In this document: positions 33,734 to 43,106 of the stretch, piece by piece
How positions within the stretch are numbered: the first letter of the stretch is position 1
How the letters are laid out: each line of letters begins with the position of its first letter
NCBI RefSeq assembly: GCF_018131005.1
Contig: NZ_JAFCJK010000007.1
Coordinates: forward strand, 248,001-312,000
Length of the DNA: 64,000 bases
Source of the DNA: Bradyrhizobium lablabi
GTDB taxonomy: Bacteria; Pseudomonadota; Alphaproteobacteria; Rhizobiales; Xanthobacteraceae
Reading direction: 5' to 3'
Program-made: the position numbers and the translations under genes
The notes under the pieces: generated by a model
Seen by the model: only the letters and a program-made list of their open reading frames with translations
Databases searched by the model: none
Told to the model about the DNA's origin: nothing

Positions 33734-34792
33734 ATGGCGCGCATGGTTCGCCAATCCCTCGTCAAGTTCGACGCGCCATTGTGCGAAACCGTCGTCGACA
33801 CGGCAAAGCCGCAAGGCGCCGAAGTCCTGGTCCGGATCGAGCGTTGCGGCCTGTGTCATTCCGATCTCCACATCCAGGACGGCTATGCCGATCTCGGCGG
33901 CGGCAGGAAACTCGACACCACGCGCGGTATGACCCTGCCCTTCACGCTCGGGCATGAGATCGCCGGTGTGGTCGACGAGGTGGGTCCCGACGTTTCGAAG
34001 GAGTTGATCGGGAAGAAGAAGGCCGTTTTTCCCTGGATCGGCTGCGGCCAGTGCCGCGACTGCCTCAACGGCGACGAGAATTTGTGCGTGAAGCAGCGCT
34101 TCCTCGGCGTCTCCATCGACGGCGGGTTTGCCACCCATGTGCTGGTGCCAGACGCGAAGTATCTGCTCGACTATGACCCGCTGCCGGTGAACCAGGCCGC
34201 GACGCTGATGTGCTCCGGCGTTACCGCCTATGGCGCGTTGAAGCGGCTGGTCGACCGTCCGCGCCAGCGCAATCTGCTGCTGATCGGCCTTGGTGGCGTT
34301 GGCATGATGGGACTTTCGTTCGCGCAGGCGATGTTCAAGCAGAAGGTCGCCGTCGCCGATCTGAGCGCGGCCGCACGCGAGACCGCGCTGAAGAATGGCG
34401 CGGCAGTCGCCTATGATCCGGCCGAGCCGGACGTGATCAAGCGCATGCTGAAGGAAAGCGAAGGCGGTTTTGACGGTGTGGTCGATTTCGCCGGCAACGA
34501 GAAGTCGATGGCGTTCGCCGTGTCGACGGTGGCGCGCGGCGGCAAGATCGTGGTCTCCGGCCTGATGGGCGGCAATTTCAACCTGCCGATGGTGCAATGG
34601 GTCTACAAGCGGATGACCATCGAAGGCTTCATGGTGGGGACGCTGGCGGAAAGCCAGGAATTGATGGCGCTCGCGCGCGCGGGAAAGATCAAGCCGACGC
34701 CGATGAGGGAAGAGCCGATGGGCGACGTCCAGAAGTGGATCGATGAATTGCGCGCCGGGCGAGTCGTCGGACGCATCGTCCTGAAGAACTGA
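33734..34792 (+). CDS. Zinc-dependent alcohol dehydrogenase (MDR superfamily)
   Basis: 352 aa. The catalytic zinc site is CGLCHSDLH with GHEIAG. The structural zinc site has four Cys in IGCGQCRDCLNGDENLC. The Rossmann motif is LLIGLGGVGMMG, followed by a downstream Asp (VADLS), which favours NAD(H). ATG 33734 follows AAGGAGAG. It lies 19 bases after rsmA on the same strand but is functionally unrelated; it may have its own promoter or simply read through. The substrate is unknown. Confidence 0.92.
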   Translation: MARMVRQSLVKFDAPLCETVVDTAKPQGAEVLVRIERCGLCHSDLHIQDGYADLGGGRKLDTTRGMTLPFTLGHEIAGVVDEVGPDVSKELIGKKKAVFPWIGCGQCRDCLNGDENLCVKQRFLGVSIDGGFATHVLVPDAKYLLDYDPLPVNQAATLMCSGVTAYGALKRLVDRPRQRNLLLIGLGGVGMMGLSFAQAMFKQKVAVADLSAAARETALKNGAAVAYDPAEPDVIKRMLKESEGGFDGVVDFAGNEKSMAFAVSTVARGGKIVVSGLMGGNFNLPMVQWVYKRMTIEGFMVGTLAESQELMALARAGKIKPTPMREEPMGDVQKWIDELRAGRVVGRIVLKN

Positions 34793-35185
34793 CGAGGCCG
34801 GTCAGACGGCACGGCAGACGCGGCCCGTCCGCTTCGAGAGCGACCCCGGTGCAGTCAGCGACTGCCCGGGAGCGGCGAACGTGGCTGCTTTTTTCTCCGG
34901 AAGCACGCTGCTACCCTGTTGGTGAAGGCTCCAGGGGTATCGGGGGATGCGCGAGCCTTTTCCCGGGAGCGGCCGATGATGCCACCGTTCCGCGATCCGA
35001 TGGCTGCGGCGGAACCTGGCGCTCTACCAAGCAGTAACGCATCGATTTTCGGCCATCGGCGCGCCGCATTGCGGCGGGCCACGAGCCCCAATTAAGCCCT
35101 ACCCGCTCCGGATTTGCGGCGCATTGCGACCCAACTCTTTACCGAGATTGAGATCGCCAGCGTTTGAGTAAAAGAATTACCGGGG
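34793..35185. other. 393-base gap without a recognisable gene
   Basis: Between the alcohol dehydrogenase and the Pro/Ala-rich membrane protein. Short open frames occur on both strands, but none has a ribosome-binding site or family features. No hairpin with a T-run is seen. It presumably carries the promoter for the gene at 35186. Confidence 0.4.
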
Positions 35186-36175
35186 ATGCGTATGTCATAT
35201 CGTTCAGCAAAATTTACCGCAGTGCTTGTCGCCGGTATTTTGGCCGGCCCCAATTTCACGGCCCTTGCCGAGAACAACAGCAACGCAGCCGACACCTGTT
35301 TGTCAGGCCCGAAGGGAAGCGCGCCCGCGGGAAGCCATTGGCGTTACAAGCTCGATCGCGCAACCAAGAAGCAGTGCTGGTATCTGGGTGAAGAGAAGAA
35401 CAAGGCGGCGAAGACTGCACCCGCACAGCAGGAAGCTTCGCCTGCGCGCGATACAACGGTTGCGGACGCGACGCCGCCACAGCCACAGCCCTCACCGCAG
35501 CCACAGCCTGCCATGCGCAAATCGGTTGCCGATGCGCGTGCGGAGCTGACCTCAGCCCCCACCAATGTCACCCCTGTTGCAACCGCCGACGCCGGCCAGA
35601 CAAGCGGCGCAACGCCCGGTGATAGCGGGCCCGTAGCCGCGGCGGATACGAACACGAATACGCCGCCCTCGGCGGTGTCGACGCGTTGGCCTGATGCAGC
35701 AAGCACGGACAGGGTAAGCACAACACAGCCAGCCGCCGCCGCGCCGCCGGAGGCCGCGCAGACGGACGTGACACCGGCACAGGCAAGCACCGCCCCGCCG
35801 TCTCCGCCTGTCGCTGCCGAGGCGCCCGCGGAGAAATCGTCGACGTCGACACAGATGCTGCTGATCGTCATGATCGGCGCGCTGGCACTGGCGGCCCTCG
35901 TCAGCGCTCTCGTGTTCAGGCTGACGCGCACGCGCACCCCGCCCTACGATATCAGCGACGAGTGGCGCGCACCGTGGGATTCGATCCACACCGAGCGCGC
36001 TCCGCCGATCTCGCCGAACCGCGGGCGTCCGCTACGACTTTCGGAGTCGCCGCCGCGCCGCGCCCAGCCGCCGATGCCTCGTCGCGAGGCTGGGCGTGAT
36101 CTTGACCAGATCGAGCGGGACAATCGGCAGATCGCCGAGATGCTGCAGCGGCTGGCGCGCAGCGCGACAAATTAG
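35186..36175 (+). CDS. Secreted/membrane-anchored Pro-Ala-rich protein of unknown function
   Basis: 329 aa. A signal peptide (FTAVLVAGILAGPNFTALAE) is followed by a short ordered part (CLSGPKGSAPAGSHWRYKLD, KKQCWYLGEE) holding two Cys residues that could pair. A ~150-residue Ala/Pro/Thr/Gln-rich linker follows. A single membrane helix (MLLIVMIGALALAALVSALVF, about residues 230-250) precedes a basic, presumably cytoplasmic tail ending in a short amphipathic helix (IERDNRQIAEMLQRLARS). Alternative start ATG 35192 has GGGG at better spacing. Similar proteins with a C-W/Y motif domain and a linker occur in Bradyrhizobium. The function is not recognised. Confidence 0.75.
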   Translation: MRMSYRSAKFTAVLVAGILAGPNFTALAENNSNAADTCLSGPKGSAPAGSHWRYKLDRATKKQCWYLGEEKNKAAKTAPAQQEASPARDTTVADATPPQPQPSPQPQPAMRKSVADARAELTSAPTNVTPVATADAGQTSGATPGDSGPVAAADTNTNTPPSAVSTRWPDAASTDRVSTTQPAAAAPPEAAQTDVTPAQASTAPPSPPVAAEAPAEKSSTSTQMLLIVMIGALALAALVSALVFRLTRTRTPPYDISDEWRAPWDSIHTERAPPISPNRGRPLRLSESPPRRAQPPMPRREAGRDLDQIERDNRQIAEMLQRLARSATN

Positions 36176-36182
36176 GGCGTGA

Positions 36183-36251
36183 GCATCATCGCGCTCTTTG
36201 CTTGAAGCATGCTCTCTCGGAATACCGCTTCACGGTTTTCCGGATCATGCT
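36183..36251. repeat. RIME-like element, degenerate reverse copy
   Basis: Read in reverse, it shares agcatgatccggaaaaccg and the atcatcgcgct segment with the full copy at 12421-12538, but the central CAAACGC hairpin has decayed. It sits between the convergent stops of the Pro/Ala-rich gene and gmk. Confidence 0.6.
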
Positions 36252-36260
36252 GTTGGGTGG

Positions 36261-36914
36261 CTATTTTTCAAGCTGGCGTTGCAGGCTGCGCACGAATTCG
36301 GTGAGGCCGGTGCGGCGCTCACGCTTGAGCCGTTCGGCCTTGAGGATCGACTGCACCTCGGCAAAGGCATCGTCGACGTGCTGATTGACGACGATATAGT
36401 CGTACTCCGCCCAATGGCTGAGCTCGTGGGTAGCGCGGTTCATCCGTCCGCGGATGATCGCTTCGGAGTCCTGCGCGCGGGTGTGCAGGCGCCTTTCGAG
36501 GTCGGCTGCCGATGGTGGCAGGATGAAGACGCTCACCACGTCGGCACGCGCCTTCTCGCGCAATTGCTGCGTGCCCTGCCAGTCGATGTCGAACAGCACA
36601 TCCTGGCCGGCTGAAAGCGCGGCCTCGACCGGCAGCCGCGGAGTGCCATAGCGGTTGTCGAACACGGTGGCCCACTCCAGCAGTTCACCCTGCTTGGCCA
36701 TTGCCTCGAACCTCGCCTTGTCGACGAAGAAATAGTCGCGGCCCTCGAGCTCGCCCGGCCGCATCGGCCGCGTGGTTGCCGACACCGACATTTTCAGCCC
36801 CGGCATCCGGTCGATCAGCATGCGCGACAGCGTGGTCTTGCCGGCGCCCGAGGGTGACGACAGAACAAACATCAGTCCGCGTCGCTCAACCCCGTCAAAG
36901 CCCTGCGCCGTCAT
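36261..36914 (-). CDS. gmk: Guanylate kinase
   Basis: 217 aa. ATP-dependent phosphorylation of GMP to GDP. The P-loop is SSPSGAGKTTLSR. The GMP-binding segment is SVSATTRPMRPGELEGRDYFFVD, and DIDWQGTQQLRE is the expected downstream motif. The start is 3 bases after the yicC stop, so the two are coupled. It is last in the fab-mltG-yicC-gmk series. Confidence 0.96.
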   Translation of the reverse strand: MTAQGFDGVERRGLMFVLSSPSGAGKTTLSRMLIDRMPGLKMSVSATTRPMRPGELEGRDYFFVDKARFEAMAKQGELLEWATVFDNRYGTPRLPVEAALSAGQDVLFDIDWQGTQQLREKARADVVSVFILPPSAADLERRLHTRAQDSEAIIRGRMNRATHELSHWAEYDYIVVNQHVDDAFAEVQSILKAERLKRERRTGLTEFVRSLQRQLEK

Positions 36915-36917
36915 GGC

Positions 36918-37805
36918 TCACTCCAGATTCTGAACCTGCTCGCGGAACTGCTCGACCACGTTCTTCATCTCAAGGCCGGTGTTGGTCAATTCGACATCGT
37001 TCGATTTCGAGCAACAGGTGTTGACTTCGCGGTTGAATTCCTGCGCAAGAAAATCGAGCCGCCGTCCAACCGGTCCGCCCTTGCCGATCATTTCGCGCGC
37101 CTGCGCGACATGCGAGGCTATACGGTCGAGTTCCTCACGAATATCGGCCTTGGTGGCGATCAAGATTGCTTCCTGACTAAGCCGGTCGGCGTCGAAGCGA
37201 TCGGAGGTCTCGAGCAGCGCCGCGACCTGTTCGGCGAGCCGCACCTTGATCGCCTCGGGCCTGCGGCCGGGAGCGGCTTCGGCGCGCTTGGCAAGCCGCT
37301 CGATCTCGTCCATCCGCTGGATCAGGATCTGGCCGAGGGCCGCGCCCTCGCGGCGGCGCATTTCGACCAGGTTGCCGAGCGCCTCCTCGAACGCCTTGGC
37401 GGCTGCATCGCGCGCCGCCTTGTCCTCATCCTCGTTGCTATCAGGCTCGACCACTTCGATGACGCCCTTGATTCCGAGCAGGCCATCGATGCTCGGCGCC
37501 ACCGCGTCGATCCGTTGCGAGAGCGCGCCGGCGACCTTCAACACCGCCGCCAGCACGTCCTCGTTGATACGCACCGTCTGCGCCGCACCCGTGCGCTTGA
37601 CGGTGAGATTGGCATACACTGTCCCGCGCGAGAGCACCTCGCTCGCGCGCCTCTTGGCAAGCGCCTCCAGTTCGTCCCACCCGGGCGGCAGCCGCAGCCG
37701 GAGGTCAAAGCCCTTGGCGTTGACCGATTTCAACTCCCACTCGAACGTATAGGGACCGCTTGCGCCATGGCTCCGGGCAAAGCCAGTCATGCTCGACAGC
37801 GCCAT
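36918..37805 (-). CDS. yicC: YicC/YloC-family endoribonuclease
   Basis: 295 aa. It opens with LSSMTGFARSHGA, the hallmark MTGFAR motif of the YicC N-terminal domain, and ends in a DUF1732 domain (FDADRLSQEAILIATKADIREELDRIASH, then GRRLDFLAQEFNREVNTCCSKS). Homologues are stress-associated endoribonucleases. Its pairing with gmk is conserved across many bacteria. Confidence 0.95.
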   Translation of the reverse strand: MALSSMTGFARSHGASGPYTFEWELKSVNAKGFDLRLRLPPGWDELEALAKRRASEVLSRGTVYANLTVKRTGAAQTVRINEDVLAAVLKVAGALSQRIDAVAPSIDGLLGIKGVIEVVEPDSNEDEDKAARDAAAKAFEEALGNLVEMRRREGAALGQILIQRMDEIERLAKRAEAAPGRRPEAIKVRLAEQVAALLETSDRFDADRLSQEAILIATKADIREELDRIASHVAQAREMIGKGGPVGRRLDFLAQEFNREVNTCCSKSNDVELTNTGLEMKNVVEQFREQVQNLE

Positions 37806-37929
37806 CGCACAAAATTCTCCGACAAGGGGTATGAGACTGGCCTGGCGGCCTTGGGATTCGCTCAGGCCCTTTCAAGGTTAAAACGAATTCCATGAAAGTG
37901 GAATTACGATCCACTGACTGGACGCTCGG

Positions 37930-39180
37930 TTACCGCTGCACCACCGGCGGTGTCGTGTTCTGCTGCGCTGCGCCCTGGCGGGCCGCCGCACCGCGCGGAG
38001 GCTTCTTCTGATTGGCCGGCTTCGGCGCAGCGGCGGGGCTGGCCTCAGCCGGAGCAGCCGGCGGCGGTGGATCATCCGCGGGCTCCACGGTGTCGTTCTG
38101 GATCTGCTTCTCCATCGTGCGCAGCTTGGCGACGTTCTTGGCGTGCTGGTCGTAGGTTTCGGTAAAGGCATGGCCGCCAGTGCCGTCAGCAACGAAGAAC
38201 AGGTCGCGCGTGCGCGCCGGATTGGCGGTCGCCTCCAGCGAGGCGCGGCCCGGATTGGCGATCGGCCCGGGCGGCAGGCCATCGATCACATAGGTGTTGT
38301 AAGGCGACGGTTGGGTGATTTCGCTTCGCTTGATAGGACGACCGAGCGTGCCCTTGCCGCCGACCAGGCCATAGATGATGGTGGGATCGGACTGCAGCTT
38401 CATCTTCTGTCGCAGACGGTTGACGAACACCGCGGCGACGCGGCTGCGTTCATCGGCGCGGCCGGTTTCCTTCTCGACGATCGACGCAAGCGTCACGAGC
38501 TGCTCGGGCGACTTCAATGGCGTGTCCGGGTTGCGGCGTTCCCAGATCTCGGCCAGCAGGCGCTTGTGCGTCTGCTGCATGCGCTGGATGACCTGGTCGC
38601 GCGTGGTGCCGCGCGGGAATTTGTAGGTCTCGGGGAGCAGCGTTCCTTCGCGCGGGATCTCGCGCACCGAACCGGTGAAGATGTCGTTCTCGGAGAGCCG
38701 CGCCACGATCTGCTCGGAGGTCAGGCCTTCCGGAATGGTCACGGCATGCTGCACCACCTTGCCCTCGACGATGGTGGCGATGACGTCATGCAGGCTGGCG
38801 TTCTTCTGGAACGAATATTCGCCGGGCTTGAGGTCGGAGCTGGCCTTCAGCGCAAACACGCTGCCGATAAAGACCCAGGGATTGACGTTGATCACGCCTT
38901 CGCGCGAGAGCACGTCGGCGATATCGCGCTTGCCGGCGCGCGCAGGAATGTTGACGATCTTGTCTTCCTGCAGCGGTCCCGGTGCCTCCAGCGTCTGCTT
39001 GCCGTAGTAATACACCGCCCCGGCGCCGATCATCAGGATAATCAGGATGGTGATGATGGCATTGCCGACCACCACGAACGGATTGCGGGCGCGGTCGGAA
39101 CGCCTCGGCGGCGGCGGAACCTGTTCCGGCTCCAGCGCGGCACGCGGGCTCCTTGGTGAAATGGGCGGCCTCTCACTCAT
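37930..39180 (-). CDS. mltG: Endolytic murein transglycosylase MltG
   Basis: 416 aa. Cuts nascent peptidoglycan strands and may set glycan chain length. A short Pro-rich cytoplasmic lead is followed by one membrane helix (FVVVGNAIITILIILMIGAGAVYYYG, residues ~34-59), a LysM-like region, then the YceG domain with the catalytic Glu in SIVEKETGRADER, and the IYGL, LPPGPIANPG motifs. The C-terminal ~70 residues are a Pro/Ala-rich extension not needed for catalysis. It lies between fabF and yicC. Confidence 0.95.
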   Translation of the reverse strand: MSERPPISPRSPRAALEPEQVPPPPRRSDRARNPFVVVGNAIITILIILMIGAGAVYYYGKQTLEAPGPLQEDKIVNIPARAGKRDIADVLSREGVINVNPWVFIGSVFALKASSDLKPGEYSFQKNASLHDVIATIVEGKVVQHAVTIPEGLTSEQIVARLSENDIFTGSVREIPREGTLLPETYKFPRGTTRDQVIQRMQQTHKRLLAEIWERRNPDTPLKSPEQLVTLASIVEKETGRADERSRVAAVFVNRLRQKMKLQSDPTIIYGLVGGKGTLGRPIKRSEITQPSPYNTYVIDGLPPGPIANPGRASLEATANPARTRDLFFVADGTGGHAFTETYDQHAKNVAKLRTMEKQIQNDTVEPADDPPPPAAPAEASPAAAPKPANQKKPPRGAAARQGAAQQNTTPPVVQR

Positions 39181-39302
39181 CGATGCAAACCAAATCCTGC
39201 CGGTTCAATCGTGGCCTAGCAGACCCTGCCCCGCCAATAGCATACGCCCGCTGCTAGGAGTCACTGCGGAATACGGCAAAACAGTGGAGTAGTTCTAAAC
39301 AC

Positions 39303-40571
39303 TTAGTGGTTCGCTACACGCTGCATGATGACGGAAGCATTGGTGCCCCCGAAACCGAAGGAATTTGAAAGCGCCACATTGATCTCGCGCTTGCGCGATG
39401 TATGCGGCACCAGGTCGATCGCCGTTTGGACCGACGGATTGTCGAGATTGATGGTCGGCGGCGCAACATTGTCGCGAATCGCAAGGATCGCGAAAATTGC
39501 CTCGATCGCGCCTGCCGCGCCAAGGAGATGGCCGGTTGCGGACTTGGTCGAGGACATCGACACTTTCGATGCCGCGTTCCCAAGCAGCCGTTCGACCGCT
39601 CCGAGTTCAATCTCGTCGCCGAGCAGCGTCGAGGTACCATGGGCATTGATATAGTCGATGTCGGACGGCGTAAGCCCGGACCGCTTCAGTGCCGCGCCCA
39701 TGCTACGGAAGCCGCCATCGCCATCCGGTGACGGCGAGGTGATGTGATAGGCATCGCCAGACAGGCCATAACCAGTCACCTCGGCATAAATCTTCGCGCC
39801 GCGCCTCTTTGCGTGTTCATACTCTTCGAGCACGACGATGCCGGCGCCCTCGCCCATGACAAAACCGTCGCGGTCCTTGTCGTAGGGGCGCGACGCCTTT
39901 TGCGGAGTCTCGTTGAAACCGGTGGACAGCGCGCGTGCCGCGCAGAAGCCGGCCATTCCGATGCGGCAGATCGGTGATTCGGTGCCGCCTGCGACCATCA
40001 CATCGGCATCGCCGAGCGCGATCAGCCGCGCCCCGTCGCCGATCGCATGCGCGCCGGTCGAGCAAGCCGTCACCACCGAATGATTGGGGCCCTTGAGGCC
40101 GTGCTCGATCGAAACATAACCGGAGGCCAGATTGATCAGGCGGCCCGGGATGAAGAACGGCGAGACCCTGCGCGGCCCGCGCTCTTTCAGGAGAAGCGCG
40201 GTGTCGGCGATGCCCGAGAGACCGCCGATGCCGGAGCCGATCAGGGTGCCGGTCGCGCACTTGTCTTCCTCGCTCACAGGATGCCAGTTGGCATCGTCGA
40301 GCGCCTGCTTCGCCGCGCACATCGCGAAAATGATGAAGTCGTCGACCTTGCGCTGATCCTTGGGCTCCATCCACTGATCGGGATTGAACGTGCCGTCTGC
40401 GCCATCGCCGCGCGGCACCGAACACGCGATCTGGCTCGGCAGGTCGGACACGTCGAACGTGTCGATCTTGCGTGCGCCGCTCTGCCCGGCGAGGATGCGT
40501 GCCCAGGTTGTGTCGACCCCACAGCCGAGCGGTGTGACCATGCCCAGCCCCGTGACGACGACTCGTCTCAT
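39303..40571 (-). CDS. fabF: Beta-ketoacyl-ACP synthase II
   Basis: 422 aa. Elongates acyl-ACP with malonyl-ACP. The catalytic Cys is in VVTACSTGAHAI, and the two His are in NAHGTST and ATGHLLGAAG. I chose ATG 40571 (MRRVVVTGLGMVTPLGCG) with GGAG 8 bases upstream; the frame extends to 40619 without family similarity. It lies 111 bases downstream of acpP. Confidence 0.97.
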   Translation of the reverse strand: MRRVVVTGLGMVTPLGCGVDTTWARILAGQSGARKIDTFDVSDLPSQIACSVPRGDGADGTFNPDQWMEPKDQRKVDDFIIFAMCAAKQALDDANWHPVSEEDKCATGTLIGSGIGGLSGIADTALLLKERGPRRVSPFFIPGRLINLASGYVSIEHGLKGPNHSVVTACSTGAHAIGDGARLIALGDADVMVAGGTESPICRIGMAGFCAARALSTGFNETPQKASRPYDKDRDGFVMGEGAGIVVLEEYEHAKRRGAKIYAEVTGYGLSGDAYHITSPSPDGDGGFRSMGAALKRSGLTPSDIDYINAHGTSTLLGDEIELGAVERLLGNAASKVSMSSTKSATGHLLGAAGAIEAIFAILAIRDNVAPPTINLDNPSVQTAIDLVPHTSRKREINVALSNSFGFGGTNASVIMQRVANH

Positions 40572-40682
40572 TTCAATTTCTCCGGCCCGCAATGGGCGGC
40601 CAATAAAATGGGCGGCCAATAGTAAGAAACCGGGGGACCGCTCGATAACGGTCCGTCCGGCTCCATCAAGTCCGCGAAAGCG

Positions 40683-40922
40683 TCAGCTCTTCGCGTTCTT
40701 CTCAAGAAACTTGGTCGCGTCGCCGACGGTCAGAATCGTTTCCGCCGCATCGTCGGGAATCTCGCAGCCGAACTCTTCTTCAAAGGCCATGACGAGCTCG
40801 ACCGTGTCGAGGCTGTCGGCGCCGAGGTCATCGATGAAGCTCGCGTTATCGACCACCTTGTCGGGTTCGACACCGAGGTGCTCGACCACAATCTTCTTAA
40901 CCCGCTCGCCAATCTCACTCAT
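40683..40922 (-). CDS. acpP: Acyl carrier protein
   Basis: 79 aa acidic protein carrying growing acyl chains on a 4'-phosphopantetheine arm. The attachment Ser is residue 37 in LGADSLDTVEL. It starts at ATG 40922 with a GAGGGTGA run upstream. A 288-base gap separates it from fabG and contains a candidate promoter of its own, as expected for such a highly expressed protein. Confidence 0.98.
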   Translation of the reverse strand: MSEIGERVKKIVVEHLGVEPDKVVDNASFIDDLGADSLDTVELVMAFEEEFGCEIPDDAAETILTVGDATKFLEKNAKS

Positions 40923-41065
40923 CGTTCACCCTCGTTGTTGCATTGGACCCGACCCCCAAGACGATACGAGCCATCTGGTCGTCTAGCTTACTCAATCGCG
41001 CATAGTCTTGATTCGGCCCGGTCGTAGCCGACTAAGCCCCGGCGAACAGCAGACGTCGCCACGCC

Positions 41066-41092
41066 AATATACAGGGTTTCAAATTCCTGCAA
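41066..41092 (-). promoter_or_regulatory. Candidate acpP promoter
   Basis: On the minus strand TTGCAG (41092-41087) and TATATT (41071-41066) are separated by 15 bases, slightly short of the optimum, in an otherwise GC-rich gap about 145 bases upstream of the acpP start. Confidence 0.4.
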
Positions 41093-41210
41093 TGGCGTTC
41101 TTTGCCCATCCGTGGGGGGTTCAGCTACCATACTTCCCAAGTCTTGACTACACGCCTGAACCGGCTGTCGGAAACGGGCTTTCGCCGCACCGCAAGAGCC
41201 AGTAGGGAGC

Positions 41211-41948
41211 TCAAATCATGGCCATTCCGCCGTTGACGTGAATCGTCTGTCCGGTCACGTAACCGGCCTCGCTGGAGGCCAGATAGACCACGGCGGCCCC
41301 GATGTCTTCGGGCGTCCCGAGCCGCGCAGCAGGAACTTTCGCGAGGATGGTTTCGCGCTGCTTGTCATTGAGCGCGTCCGTCATCGGCGTTTTGATGAAG
41401 CCCGGCGCGATGCAGTTCGCGGTGACGCCGCGCTTGGCATATTCGGCGCCCAGCGTCTTGATCAGCCCGATGATGCCGGCCTTCGACGCCGTGTAGTTGC
41501 CCTGCCCCGGATTGCCGGTCACGCCGACGATCGAGGTGATCGCGATGATCCGGCCGAAGCGCTTGCGCATCATCAGCTTCGTCGCAGCGCGCGCGAGGCG
41601 GAAGGTTGCGGTCAGGTTGACCGCAATGACGTCGTCCCAATCGTCGTCCCGCAATTGCACGAACAGGTTGTCACGGGTGATGCCGGCGTTGGCGACGAGA
41701 ATGTCGACCTGCCCCATCGCCACTTCCGCTGCCGGGACCAATGCTTCGACCTCGGCCTTGTCGGACAGGTTGCAGGGCAGCACATGAACGCGCTCGCCCA
41801 GCTTCGCCGCAAACCCATCGAGCACCTCGCGCCGCGTGCCCGAGATTGCAACGGTCGCGCCCTGCGCATGCAGCGCCTGCGCGATCGCCCCGCCGATGCC
41901 GCCGGTCGCGCCCGTGACGAGTGCCGTCCTGCCTGTCAAATCGAACAT
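41211..41948 (-). CDS. fabG: 3-oxoacyl-ACP reductase
   Basis: 245 aa SDR-family reductase of the fatty-acid elongation cycle, NADPH-dependent. It has TGATGGIGGAIA, the NAG motif (NAGITRDNLF), Ser in ITSIVG, YTASKAG and the FabG-type end VTGQTIHVNGGMAMI. It lies between fabD and acpP in the conserved fabD-fabG-acpP-fabF order. Confidence 0.97.
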   Translation of the reverse strand: MFDLTGRTALVTGATGGIGGAIAQALHAQGATVAISGTRREVLDGFAAKLGERVHVLPCNLSDKAEVEALVPAAEVAMGQVDILVANAGITRDNLFVQLRDDDWDDVIAVNLTATFRLARAATKLMMRKRFGRIIAITSIVGVTGNPGQGNYTASKAGIIGLIKTLGAEYAKRGVTANCIAPGFIKTPMTDALNDKQRETILAKVPAARLGTPEDIGAAVVYLASSEAGYVTGQTIHVNGGMAMI

Positions 41949-41968
41949 GAGTATCTCCTCTCGGCTGC

Positions 41969-42922
41969 TTACGCCGACGCCGCCAATGCGTCCCTGGCCG
42001 CAGCAATATCGTTGGGACCGCCGACGGAAACGCCGACCGCGCCGCCAGCAATGCGCTTGACCAGGCCGCTCAGCACCTTGCCTGCGCCGATCTCGAAAAA
42101 CCGCGTGACGCCTTGACCGGCCATGTAGGCAACCGACTCGCGCCAGCGCACGGTGCCCGTAACCTGCTCGATCAGGCGGCGGCGGATCTCGTCAGGATCC
42201 GATATGGCGGAGGCCAGCACGTTGGAAACAAGCGGCGCTGCGGGCGGCTTGATGGCGACGCCGGAAAGCGCCTGCGCCATGGCGTCCGCCGCCGGCTGCA
42301 TCAGCTTGCAGTGGAAGGGAGCCGACACCGGCAGCAGCATCGCCCGCTTGGCGCCATTGGTCTTGGCGATCTCGACCGCGCGGTCGACGGCGGCCTTATC
42401 GCCGGAGACCACAACTTGCCCCCCGCCATTGTCGTTGGCGGCCTGGCAGACCTCACCCTGAGCCGCCTCCTTCGCGACCGCCACCGCCGCCTCATAATCA
42501 AGCCCGAGCAACGCGGCCATGGCGCCGGCGCCGACCGGCACCGCCTTCTGCATGGCGAGGCCGCGGGTGCGCAGAAGCCGCGCGGCGTCGCGTAGCGTCA
42601 GGCTGCCGGCGGCCGCCAACGCCGAATACTCGCCGAGCGAGTGTCCCGCGACGAAGGCAGCGTCGCGGCCGACGGAGAAGCCGGCTTCGCTCTCCAGCAC
42701 GCGCAAGGTGGCGATCGAGACCGCCATCAGCGCCGGCTGGGCATTTTCGGTGAGTTGCAGGGTCTCGGCCGAGCCATCCCAGATGGTTGCAGTCAGCTTC
42801 TCGCCCAGCGCCGCGTCGACCTCATCGAACACGGCCCTGGCGACCGGAAAGGCATCGGCCAGGGCCTTGCCCATGCCGACCGCTTGCGAGCCCTGCCCGG
42901 GAAACGTGAATGCTGCCGTCAT
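41969..42922 (-). CDS. fabD: Malonyl-CoA:ACP transacylase
   Basis: 317 aa. Loads malonyl groups onto ACP. The catalytic Ser 95 is in GHSLGEYSAL, the N-terminal oxyanion segment is FPGQGSQAVGMG, and the catalytic His is in VSAPFHCKLM. It is first gene of the fab operon, 20 bases before fabG. A RIME-like repeat half lies just upstream. Confidence 0.97.
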   Translation of the reverse strand: MTAAFTFPGQGSQAVGMGKALADAFPVARAVFDEVDAALGEKLTATIWDGSAETLQLTENAQPALMAVSIATLRVLESEAGFSVGRDAAFVAGHSLGEYSALAAAGSLTLRDAARLLRTRGLAMQKAVPVGAGAMAALLGLDYEAAVAVAKEAAQGEVCQAANDNGGGQVVVSGDKAAVDRAVEIAKTNGAKRAMLLPVSAPFHCKLMQPAADAMAQALSGVAIKPPAAPLVSNVLASAISDPDEIRRRLIEQVTGTVRWRESVAYMAGQGVTRFFEIGAGKVLSGLVKRIAGGAVGVSVGGPNDIAAARDALAASA

Positions 42923-42941
42923 CGGCTCTGCCTACCTTGTT

Positions 42942-42988
42942 GATCATGGTCTCCGCACAAACGCTTGGCGTTTGTTGCACGGGAAAAA
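42942..42988. repeat. RIME-like element, partial reverse copy
   Basis: Contains gatcatg, ctccgc and the hairpin CAAACGC-ttg-GCGTTTG (42958-42974), followed by gggaaaa. It corresponds in reverse to the first palindrome of the element at 12421. The second palindrome is absent. It lies about 20 bases upstream of the fabD start, so it may affect fab operon expression. Confidence 0.65.
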
Positions 42989-43106
42989 AGCGACCTCCGC
43001 GTCGCGCGAAAGCGTCCGGCGGTCCCATATACCTTGGATCGGCCGTAAGACACCGATGCAGGCCATGTCAAGCGTCGTCGCGGAACTCGGCAGAGCCTGT
43101 GGGCTT

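Noticed and set aside
33128..34597. 489-codon minus-strand open frame opposite rsmA and the alcohol dehydrogenase
   Set aside because: It covers two confident genes and shows no recognisable domain.
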